The notes under the pieces were generated by a model. That model worked only from the letters and a program-made list of their open reading frames with translations, had not been told where the DNA came from and searched no databases. A stretch of DNA of 32,258 nt from Streptomyces hygroscopicus subsp. hygroscopicus (GTDB lineage Bacteria > Actinomycetota > Actinomycetes > Streptomycetales > Streptomycetaceae). Location: NCBI RefSeq assembly GCF_001553455.1, contig NZ_BBOX01000039.1:1-32258 (forward strand), read 5' to 3'. Positions within the stretch are counted from its first letter, which is position 1. The number at the start of each line of letters is the position of its first letter. Made by a program: the position numbers and the translations under genes. This document shows positions 1 through 7,940 of this stretch, in pieces.

Positions 1-125
1 GTGCCGGTCCGGCCCACGCCTGGCGGTGTGCCGTGGCGACCGGATATCGGCCCCCGGTGTGTGGAGGACGGACGCGGGACACCGGGCACGGCGTTTCCGC
101 GCCGGCGGCCGGTCGGGGCGCGGGG
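1..125. other. Left-edge non-coding stretch
   Basis: Short stretch downstream of the first dehydrogenase gene, which ends at 126. It is open in plus-strand frames but none shows a start with a ribosome binding site or a recognisable protein. I see no gene here; it could hold the tail or terminator region of something beyond the window edge. Confidence 0.4.
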
Positions 126-887
126 TCAGCCTTCGCGGCCGGGGAGCATGGCCAGGGCCCGGGAACGCTGGGCGACGAGGTCGTCGTAGGTGCCGTCGCG
201 CTCGGCCCAGCGGTGCATGAGGACACCCTTCACCAGGATTTCGCGGGGGGTGGGGTCCGCCGAGAGCAGCCGCATGACTTCGGTGGCGAAATCGTCGAGC
301 GGCAGCGCGTGCGGGTTCACCTTTTCCTGGCCCGCTGTGGCGACGGCCGGGGGGACGAGCTCGACGACGCCGACCCCGGTGCCGTCCAGCTGCGCGCGCA
401 GTGCCTCGGAGTAGGCGTGCACCGCGGCCTTGGAGGCGGCGTAGCTGGGCATGGGCGGGAAGGGCAGGAAGGCGATGCCGGAGGTGACGGTGATGAAGGT
501 GCCGGCGCCCCGCCGGACCAGGTGCGGGGTGAACGCGTCGATGACCCGGATGGTGCCGAGCAGGTTGGTGTCGATCGTCGTCTCCGCCGCCGCGAAGTGG
601 GCGGGGTCGCGCAGGTCCTCCAGGAGCATGACGCCCGACATCGTGACCACGGTGTCCAGCTCGGGGTAGCGGTCGAGCACGACGTCACGGGCGGAGGCGA
701 CGGAGGCGCTGTCGGTGACGTCGATGCCGACCGTGCCGAAGCCCTCTCCGGCGAGCTCCGCGAGTGCTTCCGGGCTGCGGCCGCCAATGGCCACGGTGCT
801 GCCCGCCGCGGCGAACCGCCGGGCCAGCTCCCGGCCGATGCCCGAGGTTCCGCCGACGACGAGAACGGTGCGGTTGGAGAGATCCAC
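126..887 (-). CDS. Short-chain dehydrogenase/reductase, DltE-like
   Basis: A 253-residue NAD(P)-dependent oxidoreductase of the classical SDR family, cytoplasmic, substrate unknown. The Rossmann glycine motif VGGTSGIG lies at residues 11-18. The catalytic residues are Ser136 (VTSG), Tyr149 and Lys153 (YAASK). The length is typical of the family. The start is GTG at 887, preceded by GAAGGGAAG about 8 bases upstream. The gene is divergent from an XRE-family regulator that starts 190 bp away. SDR genes next to MmyB-type regulators are common in Streptomyces, so local control by that regulator is likely but inferred. The family is clear from the motifs; the reaction cannot be given. Confidence 0.93.
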   Translation of the reverse strand: MDLSNRTVLVVGGTSGIGRELARRFAAAGSTVAIGGRSPEALAELAGEGFGTVGIDVTDSASVASARDVVLDRYPELDTVVTMSGVMLLEDLRDPAHFAAAETTIDTNLLGTIRVIDAFTPHLVRRGAGTFITVTSGIAFLPFPPMPSYAASKAAVHAYSEALRAQLDGTGVGVVELVPPAVATAGQEKVNPHALPLDDFATEVMRLLSADPTPREILVKGVLMHRWAERDGTYDDLVAQRSRALAMLPGREG

Positions 888-1057
888 GAGATCTTCCCTT
901 CGGTACGAGGCGCCGACGGCGTTCGGGGCCGCGGCGCGGACAGTGGTGTTCTCTGTCTCTTCTTGAAACGGTGCTACCGCAGTCTTGACGGATTCCGCCG
1001 GCTGTGGCAGGGCCCCCGTCTTCCCTGGTCCTGTCAGGACCCCCTCTGACGCACGCG

Positions 1058-1072
1058 CACCGCATTACGGTG
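1058..1072. promoter_or_regulatory. Inverted repeat just upstream of the XRE regulator start
   Basis: CACCG-catta-CGGTG, a 5-bp perfect inverted repeat, ends 5 bases before the regulator's ATG at 1078. It overlaps a possible -10 (TTACGG). No Shine-Dalgarno sequence is visible before the ATG, so the transcript may be leaderless. The site could be an autoregulatory operator that also affects the divergent dehydrogenase; that is inference. Confidence 0.3.
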
Positions 1073-1077
1073 TCGGT

Positions 1078-1950
1078 ATGAAGGATGAGGAATCCGGCAA
1101 CCGGCTCGGCAGCTACCTCCGTGCCCGGCGTGAGCTGGTCTCGCCGGCGCAGGCGGGGCTCCCGCCCGGCGGCAACCGCCGCGTGCCCGGCCTGCGCCGG
1201 GAGGAGGTGGCCCTGCTCGCCGGCATCAGCGCCGACTACTACCTGCGCCTGGAACGGGGCCGGGACAAGAACCCCTCCCCCCAGGTTCTGGAATCACTCG
1301 CACGCGTCCTGCGACTCGACGACGTGGAACGGACGTATCTGCTCGGCCTCGCGGCGATACGCCCCAGGGCGCCGCGCCGCAAGCGGCCCGAGCACGTACC
1401 GGCGCGTGTGCACCAGCTGCTCGCCCACCTTCAGATCCCCGCGTTCGTCGAGGGACGCGCGTTCGACGTGCTGGCCTCCAACCCCCTGGCCGTCGCGCTC
1501 TCCCCCCGGCTGCGGCCCGGCCAGAACCGGCTTCGCTCCCTGCTCCTCGATCCCGAGGAACGGGCCTTCCACCAGGACTGGGCCAAGGCCACCGCCGATT
1601 TCGTCGCCGCCCTGCGCACCACCATCGGGGACGACACCGACAACCCCCGGTTCGTCGAACTCGTCGGCGAACTCGCGCTGTCCAGTCAGCGGTTCCGCTC
1701 CCTGTGGGCCCGCCACGACGTCCGCAACCTCGACGGGGGAACCACCATCGTCAACCACCCCGTCGTCGGTGAACTGCGTCTCCACCGCGACAAGCTCGCC
1801 ATCGACGACGTCATCCTCGTCGTCTACTACCCGGACAAGGACAGCGACAGCGACGAGAAACTCCGGCTCCTCGCCACCCTCGCGCACACCGCGTCCGCCG
1901 ATACCGCACCGGACAGGCCGGCGGACGACCCGCGCCCGAGGACACCCTGA
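1078..1950 (+). CDS. XRE-family regulator with MmyB-like ligand-binding domain
   Basis: A 290-residue transcription factor. An XRE-type helix-turn-helix occupies about residues 12-90, with the family motif LRREEVALLAGISADYYLRL and then RGRDKNPSPQVL. The rest, about 110-270, matches the PAS-like MmyB domain, including LASNPLA and the closing block VVGELRLHRDKLAI. These proteins bind fatty-acid-like or other small ligands and usually control an adjacent dehydrogenase gene. The start is ATG 1078, because the open frame upstream has no binding site and the family begins with a short tail before the HTH. The likely target is the divergent SDR at 126-887. Family assignment is firm; ligand and target are inferred. 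Confidence 0.93.
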   Translation: MKDEESGNRLGSYLRARRELVSPAQAGLPPGGNRRVPGLRREEVALLAGISADYYLRLERGRDKNPSPQVLESLARVLRLDDVERTYLLGLAAIRPRAPRRKRPEHVPARVHQLLAHLQIPAFVEGRAFDVLASNPLAVALSPRLRPGQNRLRSLLLDPEERAFHQDWAKATADFVAALRTTIGDDTDNPRFVELVGELALSSQRFRSLWARHDVRNLDGGTTIVNHPVVGELRLHRDKLAIDDVILVVYYPDKDSDSDEKLRLLATLAHTASADTAPDRPADDPRPRTP

Positions 1951-2142
1951 CGGCGGCCGTGCCGCCCCGCGCCTCATCCGCCTGCGGCGTCGCCGGGCCC
2001 GTCGACTGCCGGGGAGGCGGCGTCCGCACACCGCCGGGCGTCCCGGGCGGTGTCGCGACGGCGCCACCCGTCCGCCCCCGCGCAGCGGGCCCCGGCCCGC
2101 GCTGACGCGGGATCCGGGGCGGGCGTCGGCCGGCGGGCGGGG

Positions 2143-2976
2143 TTACGGCTTGCGCGCCACCCCGCCGTAGGCCCACACCCGGCTCGGATCGGACTCGGCG
2201 CCGATACCCGGGCGCCAGGAGGGCAGTTGCACCAGGCCCGGGTCGAGCAGTTCGAGACCGGAGAAGTACTCCATGATCTGATCACGGTCGCGGGCGACCA
2301 GTGAGACCGGGTCCTCGAAGCTGATGACCTCCCACTCCCGGTCGGTGTCGAGGGTGAAGTCACCGGTGCCGTGGGAGAGGACCAGACAGCTGCCCGGCGC
2401 GGCCCAGTCCATGAGCCGGCGGACAATGCCGATGGGGTCCTCCCGGTCCTCGATGTAGTCGAGGACGAGCGTCAGCAGGATCGCGACCGGCTGCCCGGGG
2501 TCGAGCAGCCGGCGCAGCTCCTCATGGCCCAGGAGGTCGTCGGGCGAGCGGACATCGGCCCGGACCATCGTGGTGCCGGAGACGGTGAGACGGGCCTGGC
2601 CGTGGCTCGCCACGATGGGGTCGTTGTCGGCGTAGACCACGCGGGCCCGGGGATTCACGGCCTGGGCGATCTCGTGCACATTCGGGTTCGCCGGCAATCC
2701 CGCGCCGATATCCAGGAATTGACTGATTCCACCGGAGGCGAGATGACGGACGGTGCGGTGCACGAATCGCCGATTGGAGAGCGCGGTGTCGCGGACTTCG
2801 GGTGCGACGCCGAGAAAACGCTGGGCCTGTTCGTAATCGGCGAGGTAATTGTCCTTACCGCCGACCAGATAGTTGTAGACCCTGGCCGGATTCGCCTCGC
2901 TGACCGCACGCCGGCCGTGGTCGGCCGGCCGCCACTCCCTGGTCCGGAGCCCGATGCCCGGTCCGCTGCTCTTCAT
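2143..2976 (-). CDS. SAM-dependent methyltransferase, Methyltransf_19 (DUF574) family
   Basis: A 277-residue cytoplasmic methyltransferase of the family expanded in Streptomyces (PF04672 type). The signature VYNYLVGGKDNY lies near residue 31. The SAM-binding block FLDIGAGLP is followed by VYADNDPIVASHG, where the acidic residue would hold the ribose. The C-terminal part has the usual VWAYGGVARKP ending. The start is ATG 2976 with TAGGGGAATCAGC in front; a GTG at 3000 is in frame but lacks a binding site. A small unknown gene lies about 55 bases upstream in the same direction, so the two are probably cotranscribed. The family's substrates are unknown. It is convergent with the XRE gene, with about 190 bp of unremarkable sequence between. 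Confidence 0.93.
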   Translation of the reverse strand: MKSSGPGIGLRTREWRPADHGRRAVSEANPARVYNYLVGGKDNYLADYEQAQRFLGVAPEVRDTALSNRRFVHRTVRHLASGGISQFLDIGAGLPANPNVHEIAQAVNPRARVVYADNDPIVASHGQARLTVSGTTMVRADVRSPDDLLGHEELRRLLDPGQPVAILLTLVLDYIEDREDPIGIVRRLMDWAAPGSCLVLSHGTGDFTLDTDREWEVISFEDPVSLVARDRDQIMEYFSGLELLDPGLVQLPSWRPGIGAESDPSRVWAYGGVARKP

Positions 2977-3030
2977 GCTGATTCCCCTACCGATTAGCAC
3001 TGCCTCGCCTCACCGCGGGACGGTTCCGGA

Positions 3031-3354
3031 TCACTGTGGACGCGGAGCCTCGCCCGGACGCCAGGTGACCGTCGCGCTGGGCCCCGGCTCGGCCCAGGCG
3101 ACCGGGTCCCGGGCCCACAGGTGGAAGGGCAGCTCGACGTCCGCGGACACCCGGCTCAGCTGTCCCCAGGAGTACGCGCCGGAGTGGGCCGCGGCGGCCT
3201 GGAGCGCCGCTTCGAGGCAGGCGCGGGCGGTGCGCTCGGCCCGGCAGGTGCCGCTCGGGCCGGACCCCTCCACCCCGTCGCAGAGCTGGAAGGTGCTCCA
3301 GGCGTAGAGAAGTTCGTCCTCGGTATGAGGCTGATACTGCTGGTCGACGTTCAC
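3031..3354 (-). CDS. Small conserved-looking protein of unknown function
   Basis: A 107-residue protein that I do not recognise. The GTG start at 3354 has a good binding site (GGAGAGGG, spacing about 3-4). The sequence is acidic to neutral, with no signal peptide or membrane segment, two cysteines (LCDGVEG and GTCRAER) and an alanine-rich helix near residues 45-60 (ARACLEAALQAAAAH). It lies immediately upstream of the methyltransferase gene in the same orientation, suggesting cotranscription. It might be a partner or substrate of the methyltransferase, but nothing in the sequence proves it. Codon bias and the binding site support a real gene. Confidence 0.7.
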   Translation of the reverse strand: MNVDQQYQPHTEDELLYAWSTFQLCDGVEGSGPSGTCRAERTARACLEAALQAAAAHSGAYSWGQLSRVSADVELPFHLWARDPVAWAEPGPSATVTWRPGEAPRPQ

Positions 3355-3445
3355 AGGCCCTCTCCGGACACATCCCTGACGGGCGGCTGTAGCGATGCGC
3401 CCAGCATGGAAGAGGGTGGAACAGCGGCGGTATACCGGCAGTAAA

Positions 3446-3505
3446 GCGCGGCCGCGGCGGCTCTACCGGGTCCGTCCCGGACCTGGGTCACCGCCGCGGC
3501 CGCGC
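3446..3505. terminator. Large nested hairpin between hydrolase gene and small unknown gene
   Basis: A perfect 15-bp inverted repeat (3446-3460 and 3491-3505, GCGCGGCCGCGGCGG and its complement) encloses a 30-base loop that carries its own 5-bp hairpin (CCGGG-tccgt-CCCGG, 3466-3480). It lies 70 bases past the end of the minus-strand hydrolase gene, so it probably stops that transcript. No U-tract follows, which is usual in actinomycetes. Confidence 0.6.
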
Positions 3506-3574
3506 CGCGTTCCGCCTGGAAAGACCCTGGTCACACGCGATGTGGCAGCACGGCGCGCGGACCGGGCCGCCCGG

Positions 3575-4456
3575 TCACCCGGCGAGCCAGGCCAGCACCT
3601 CGCGGTTGATCCGCTCGGGCCGCTCCAGGTGGAGGAAGTGCCCCGCGCCCTCGATCAGTTCCATCCGCGAGCCCGCGGGGAGGTGATCCTTGGCCCTCTG
3701 GGACACATCGGCGCCGATGCAGCCGTCGTCGGTGCCGTGCAGATACAGGATGGGGGTCTCCCCCGTCCGCAGGACGGCCTCCTGTTCGGCCGCGTACTTC
3801 TCCACCTGGCGCGACGGGTCGAACAGCGCCCGGTAGTAGCCGATCGCGGCGGCGAGGTGGTCCGGGTCCCGCAGGCTCTCCTTGACGTGCGCGATGTCCT
3901 CGGCGGCGTCGTGGTAGCCGGGCGACCAGTCCCGCCACAGGCCGTCGATCAGGGCCATGTCGTGTGCCGCCGCGCCGGCCTCGGCCAGCGGCGTCTGGAA
4001 CAGGAAGATGTAGAACGAGCGCTTGAACTGGCCGTAGTCGTAGTTGAAGAAGTCGGCCAGCACCCCGCCCAGCGGGGGTACCGACATCGTGACGGCACGC
4101 CGCCAGCGCTCGGGGGCGACGGCGGTGGCGGCGTACCCGGCGATGGCGCCCCAGTCGTGGCCGATGAGCACGGCGTCGCCGCCGGCGCCGAACGCCTCGT
4201 GCAGCGCGTTGGCGTCCGCGGCGATCGCGCCCACCTGGTAGGCGCCGTCGGCGGGTATACCGGTGGGCGCGTACCCCCTCATGAAGGGCGCGACGGCGTG
4301 GTACCCCGCGTCCGCGAGCGCGGGGAGCAGATGGCGCCAGGAGTGCGCGGAGTCCGGGAAGCCGTGCAAGCAGAGCGCCAAGGGGGCGTCGGCCGGACCC
4401 GCTTCGAAATACCCGAAATCAAGTCCATTTGCGTTGATGTTCTTCAGCTCTGTCAC
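3575..4456 (-). CDS. Alpha/beta hydrolase, epoxide-hydrolase-like
   Basis: A 293-residue cytoplasmic hydrolase. The oxyanion motif HGFP is at 31-34. The nucleophile motif GHDWG has aspartate (D101) instead of serine, which is typical of epoxide hydrolases and haloalkane dehalogenases rather than esterases. The late acid is probably in HGTDDGCIG, and the catalytic histidine is H273 (GAGHF). A cap domain rich in aromatic residues (about 130-200) follows the first half. The GTG start at 4456 has only a weak binding site. It is divergent from the MEDS protein gene, with 153 bp between them, and is followed by a strong hairpin. Epoxide hydrolysis is the best guess; a fluoroacetate- or haloalkane-type dehalogenase cannot be excluded. 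Confidence 0.92.
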   Translation of the reverse strand: MTELKNINANGLDFGYFEAGPADAPLALCLHGFPDSAHSWRHLLPALADAGYHAVAPFMRGYAPTGIPADGAYQVGAIAADANALHEAFGAGGDAVLIGHDWGAIAGYAATAVAPERWRRAVTMSVPPLGGVLADFFNYDYGQFKRSFYIFLFQTPLAEAGAAAHDMALIDGLWRDWSPGYHDAAEDIAHVKESLRDPDHLAAAIGYYRALFDPSRQVEKYAAEQEAVLRTGETPILYLHGTDDGCIGADVSQRAKDHLPAGSRMELIEGAGHFLHLERPERINREVLAWLAG

Positions 4457-4609
4457 GGCCGACGATGCTAATGCAGCGTCAGGATGCCGTCCACGTATGG
4501 GCGGAACGGGCTGTGCGGCGGACTCGGGAAGTGGCAGACTGCGCTATACCGTCCGGAAATTCGATGACGCACATCCGTGTTTTCACCGGCCGAGCCCCAG
4601 GGAGGCCCG

Positions 4610-5560
4610 ATGACCAGCCCGAGCAGTCCCGTCGCGGACCACCGCGACGCGATGGTGCACCGCGGATTCCTCTACCGCGACGAGGGGGAAGTGGTCGACA
4701 TCTGCGTTCCCTTCCTGCGGGAGGGCCTGGAGGCGGACGACGCCGTGGCCGTCGTCGCCGCCGCCTCCAACATCGCGGCACTGCGCGACGCGCTCGGACA
4801 GGACGCCAAGGCGGTGCAGTTCGAGGAGGCGCTCAGCTGGTACCAGCACCCGGTCAAGACCATCGCAGCCTACGACTCCTTCATCAAGGCCGAGAAGCCG
4901 CGCCGGGTCCGGGTGATCTCCGAACCGGTGTGGCAGGGCCGCACCCCGCTCGAGGTGGTCGAGTGGGCCCGCTACGAGTCGATCGTCAACGCGGCCTTCG
5001 CCCACTCCGGCGCCCGCGCGATCTGCTGCTACGACCGGCGTCTGCTGCACCCCGAGATCCTCGCCTACGCGCGCCAGACCCACCCCGAGATCATCGACGG
5101 CCACGGTCCGGAGCGGAGCGGCGCCTACACCGGCCCCGGCCCGTTCAGCGCCACCTGCGACCGGCGCCCGCTGCCGCCCGCCCCGCGCACCGCCGAGTCC
5201 ATGCCGGTCGACTCCGCCAGGCTGGACGAGGTGCGCGCCTTCGTCGCCGAGCGGGCGAGCCGGCACGGCATGGGCCATGACGCGCTGCGCAACATGGTCG
5301 CGGCCGTGAGCGAGGTGTCCACCACCGCGGTCCGGCACGGCGGGGCCCCGGCGCGCTTGAGCACCTGGGTCCACGACGGCGACCTGGTCTGCGAGATCTC
5401 CGGTCCCGGCCACTGGTACCCGGACGCGCTGTGGGGCTTCGCCCCGCCGGCCGACGCGGAGCCCGGATTCGGGCTGTGGGGCGTCCGCATGCTGTGCGAC
5501 GTGGTGCAGATGCAGGCCGACGCGGACGGCACCCTCATCCGGCTGCGCACCGGGATCTGA
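4610..5560 (+). CDS. MEDS-domain protein with HATPase (anti-sigma-type) domain
   Basis: A 316-residue signalling protein with two parts. Residues about 8-175 match the MEDS (DcmR sensory) domain: HRGFLYRDEGEVVDICVPFL, later YESIVNAAFAHSGARAICCYD and HPEIL. Residues about 200-316 match an RsbW-type HATPase, with an AVSEVSTTAVRHGG N-box-like segment and a GFGLWGVRMLCD glycine-rich lid. Such proteins are thought to bind a small ligand and to act by switching sigma-factor or anti-sigma partners. The start is ATG 4610 with GGAGG four bases upstream; GTG 4577 in frame is less likely. The usual asparagine of the N-box is replaced by serine or threonine (SEVSTTA), so ATP binding or kinase activity may be altered. 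Confidence 0.9.
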   Translation: MTSPSSPVADHRDAMVHRGFLYRDEGEVVDICVPFLREGLEADDAVAVVAAASNIAALRDALGQDAKAVQFEEALSWYQHPVKTIAAYDSFIKAEKPRRVRVISEPVWQGRTPLEVVEWARYESIVNAAFAHSGARAICCYDRRLLHPEILAYARQTHPEIIDGHGPERSGAYTGPGPFSATCDRRPLPPAPRTAESMPVDSARLDEVRAFVAERASRHGMGHDALRNMVAAVSEVSTTAVRHGGAPARLSTWVHDGDLVCEISGPGHWYPDALWGFAPPADAEPGFGLWGVRMLCDVVQMQADADGTLIRLRTGI

Positions 5561-5564
5561 CGCC

Positions 5565-5596
5565 GCGCGCCGCACCGGCACACCGGTGCGGCGCGC
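5565..5596. terminator. Bidirectional terminator hairpin
   Basis: A perfect 14-bp stem (GCGCGCCGCACCGG and its complement) with the 4-base loop CACA starts 4 bases after the stop of the MEDS gene. It sits between that gene and the 3' end of the minus-strand aztD gene (5653), so it can serve both convergent transcripts. Confidence 0.8.
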
Positions 5597-5652
5597 TCGG
5601 CCCGCGTGGCGCGCGGCGTACCCGGGAGCGCCGTGGCCGCGGGGCCGGCGGA

Positions 5653-6852
5653 TCAGTGGTCCGCGACGACGCCGGAGAGCTCGTTCGTGCTCTTCGGCAG
5701 GGTCACGGACGCGAGTTCGTCGCCCGATGCGAGGTCGATGGCGTGCACCCTGCGCTTGCTCGGTTCGGAGACGTACGCGGTGTGGCCGCGGACGAAGAGG
5801 GTGGGCCTGGCCTGCTGCCAGTCCAGCGGTTCCCGCCACGCGTCCACCACGGGGATCTTCTTCTCCACCTTTCCGGTCTCCGGGTCGATCACATGGAGGG
5901 CGCCGTTCGTGCCGAGGACGAGTGCCTCGCCGTGCGGTCCGCGCCCGAGCGAGCGGAAGGAGTAGCTGGTGCCCAGGTCGACGAGGCGGAGCCGGCCGGT
6001 CCCGGTGTCGATCAGCGACACGCGGGTCGGCCGCTCCAGTTCGGCGTCCGGGTCGGTCTTGTAGTCGCCCAGGAGGACCGGTGAGGCGTCGCTGCCCGCC
6101 TGGTTGCCGATGCGGCCGTAGGTGTCGGGGGCGTCGGCCTTGGTGAACTTGCCGTCCTTGTAGATGAGGACGCCGTCCTCGCAGCCGACGCCGATGGCCT
6201 CGCCCTTGGCCGCGGCTTCGCCGTGCACCCCGGGGCAGTTCTCGTTGCGCTTGATCTCCTTGTTGTCCTTGTCCAGGACGAGGACGCCGGTGCGCTTCTC
6301 CTCGGTGCCGAGGGTGCTGAGGAGTTCGCCGTTGCTCAGTTCGATGGCGACGCCGTGGTGCGGCTCGGCGGAGGTGTAGCCGCGGCCTTCCGGCTTCCTG
6401 CCGCCGGCGAGGTCGTCGGGGTCGAAGACGTCGACCTGGCCGGTGCCGTCGGTGAACAGGACCGTCTTGCCCGCGTGCCGTACCACGTGCCCGGGTTTGG
6501 CGCCCTGGTAGGCGATGTCGGTGAGGGTCTGTTCGGCGGCGTTCAGGACGCGGAAACCGCTGTCGGTGGAGAGGACGACGTGGGAGTCGTCACCGGCGGG
6601 GTTGACGCGGTTGAAGCCGGGCAGCGCGATCGTCCTGGCCAGGGTCAGTTTCTCGCCGTCCAGGATGTACAGCCCGCCGTCGAACGTGGCCACCAGCGGG
6701 TCCTTGACCTCGGTGGCCTTCGTGCCCGGCCGGTCCCCGGCCTTCGCCCCGGACGAGGAGGTGTCCTCGCCCCCGCAAGCGGTCAGGACGGCGGCGGCCG
6801 CCAGGGCGAGGGCCGTGCCCGTGACGGCTCTGTGGCGTATCGGCTTGTTCAT
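5653..6852 (-). CDS. aztD: AztD-type zinc metallochaperone lipoprotein
   Basis: A 399-residue exported lipoprotein, with signal peptide residues 1-25 and lipobox LTAC ending at Cys26. The body is a repeated beta-strand pattern of a propeller (LYILDGEKL, VDVFDPDDL, LIDTGTGRL, HVIDPETG, HAIDLASG). Histidine-bearing segments typical of AztD are present: PGHVVRHAG, SAEPHHGVAIEL and CPGVHGEAAAKG. AztD is known from Paracoccus to hand zinc to the binding protein AztC outside the membrane. The gene is last in the aztB-aztD2-aztC-aztD run, 83 bp after aztC. The ATG has AAGGA about 8 bases upstream, and a strong terminator follows at 5565-5596. Two cysteines (NENCPG and GVGCEDG) could form a disulphide. 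Function by family and context is well supported. Confidence 0.88.
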   Translation of the reverse strand: MNKPIRHRAVTGTALALAAAAVLTACGGEDTSSSGAKAGDRPGTKATEVKDPLVATFDGGLYILDGEKLTLARTIALPGFNRVNPAGDDSHVVLSTDSGFRVLNAAEQTLTDIAYQGAKPGHVVRHAGKTVLFTDGTGQVDVFDPDDLAGGRKPEGRGYTSAEPHHGVAIELSNGELLSTLGTEEKRTGVLVLDKDNKEIKRNENCPGVHGEAAAKGEAIGVGCEDGVLIYKDGKFTKADAPDTYGRIGNQAGSDASPVLLGDYKTDPDAELERPTRVSLIDTGTGRLRLVDLGTSYSFRSLGRGPHGEALVLGTNGALHVIDPETGKVEKKIPVVDAWREPLDWQQARPTLFVRGHTAYVSEPSKRRVHAIDLASGDELASVTLPKSTNELSGVVADH

Positions 6853-6935
6853 CGGTGTGTTCCTTTCCGGGGGCCGCGGTGTCGCGGCGAGAGGTGTGGG
6901 TGGGCGACGGCGGGCCGGCCGGTGTCCGCGCCGGG

Positions 6936-7940
6936 TCAGTCGCCGGTCAGCCCGTCGGTCATGGCGGTGGTGTTGGCGCGCATCATCCGCAGATAGGTGT
7001 CGGCGCCCTTGCCCTTCTCGGTCAGCGATTCGGAGTACAGCTCGATGACGCGCACCTGGCCGCCCAGCTCGGTGCGCAGGACCTCGGCCAGCCGCTTGGG
7101 CTGGGAGGAGTCGGCGAAGACGGTGTGCACCCCGGCGTCGCGCATGGCCCGGGTGAGCGAGCGCAGGTCGGAGGAGCTGGGCGAGGCCAGCGTCGTACCG
7201 CTCGGGATCACCGCGCCGATCACCCGGAAGCCGAAGCGGTCGGCGAGATAGCCGAAGACGTGGTGGTTGGTCACCAGCGCCCGCCGCTGCCGGGGTATGC
7301 CGTCGAAGGACTTCTCCATCCAGGTGGTGAGGCCGGCGAGTTGTTTCCGGTAGCGGGCGGCGTTGTCGTGGATCGTCCTGCCGTCCACGCCGTCCACGTG
7401 CTCCACCACCTGGTCCGCGATCAGGCCCACCGCCTCGCGCACCCGGTCGGGGTCGGTCCAGAAGTGCGGATCGGGCTGCCCGGCCTCCTCCTCGCGGTCA
7501 CCGCCGTCGTGCGCCCGGAAGGTGAGGGGGTGCACCGCCCTGCCGACCTCGAAGGTGGCCACGCCCAAGGCGCGGGCGGCGTCCACGTGGCGCAGGACGT
7601 TCTCCTCCAGGCCCAGCCCGTTGAAGACCACGAGGTCGGCGCGCTCCAGTTCGGCGGCCTGCACGGCCGACAGGCCGAAGGAGTGCGGGTCGGCGTTCGG
7701 CTTCATCAGCACGGTGACCTCGGCTTCGCGGCCGACGACTTGGCGGGTGATGTCGCCCAGGATGTTGGTCGTCACCACGACGCGGGGCCGGTCGTCGCGG
7801 TGCGCGCAGGCGGTCGCCGCACCGGCGCAGACGAGGAGGAGCAGGGCGAGCAGCAGGGTGTGCGGCCGGCGTGGCGCCCGTGTGCGTGGCGCCCATGTGC
7901 GTGGCGCCCGTGTGCGTGCCGCTCGGTTCCGTTCCGTCAT
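6936..7940 (-). CDS. aztC: Zinc ABC transporter substrate-binding lipoprotein AztC
   Basis: A 334-residue cluster A-I metal-binding protein (ZnuA/AztC type), anchored outside the membrane. Likely zinc ligands are His86 (NADPHSF), His159 (PDPHFWTDP), His226 or His227 (VTNHHVFG) and Asp277 (ADSSQ). The loop before His159 is short and acidic rather than histidine-rich, as in AztC and unlike ZnuA. The leader is odd: a 25-residue Arg/Pro/Thr-rich n-region made by a 15-bp DNA repeat precedes the hydrophobic core, and the lipobox-like ATAC ends at Cys45. The start codon overlaps the stop of the preceding aztD-like gene (ATGA, 7937-7940), implying translational coupling. It feeds zinc to AztB/AztA. 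Confidence 0.93.
   Translation of the reverse strand: MTERNRAARTRAPRTWAPRTRAPRRPHTLLLALLLLVCAGAATACAHRDDRPRVVVTTNILGDITRQVVGREAEVTVLMKPNADPHSFGLSAVQAAELERADLVVFNGLGLEENVLRHVDAARALGVATFEVGRAVHPLTFRAHDGGDREEEAGQPDPHFWTDPDRVREAVGLIADQVVEHVDGVDGRTIHDNAARYRKQLAGLTTWMEKSFDGIPRQRRALVTNHHVFGYLADRFGFRVIGAVIPSGTTLASPSSSDLRSLTRAMRDAGVHTVFADSSQPKRLAEVLRTELGGQVRVIELYSESLTEKGKGADTYLRMMRANTTAMTDGLTGD
7870..7914. repeat. 15-bp tandem repeat in aztC leader
   Basis: Three copies of CGTGGCGCCCRTGTG in tandem (7870-7884, 7885-7899, 7900-7914), differing at one base. Because the period is 15 bp, each copy adds five residues (RT-R/W-AP) to the positively charged start of the AztC signal peptide without a frameshift. 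Confidence 0.8.
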
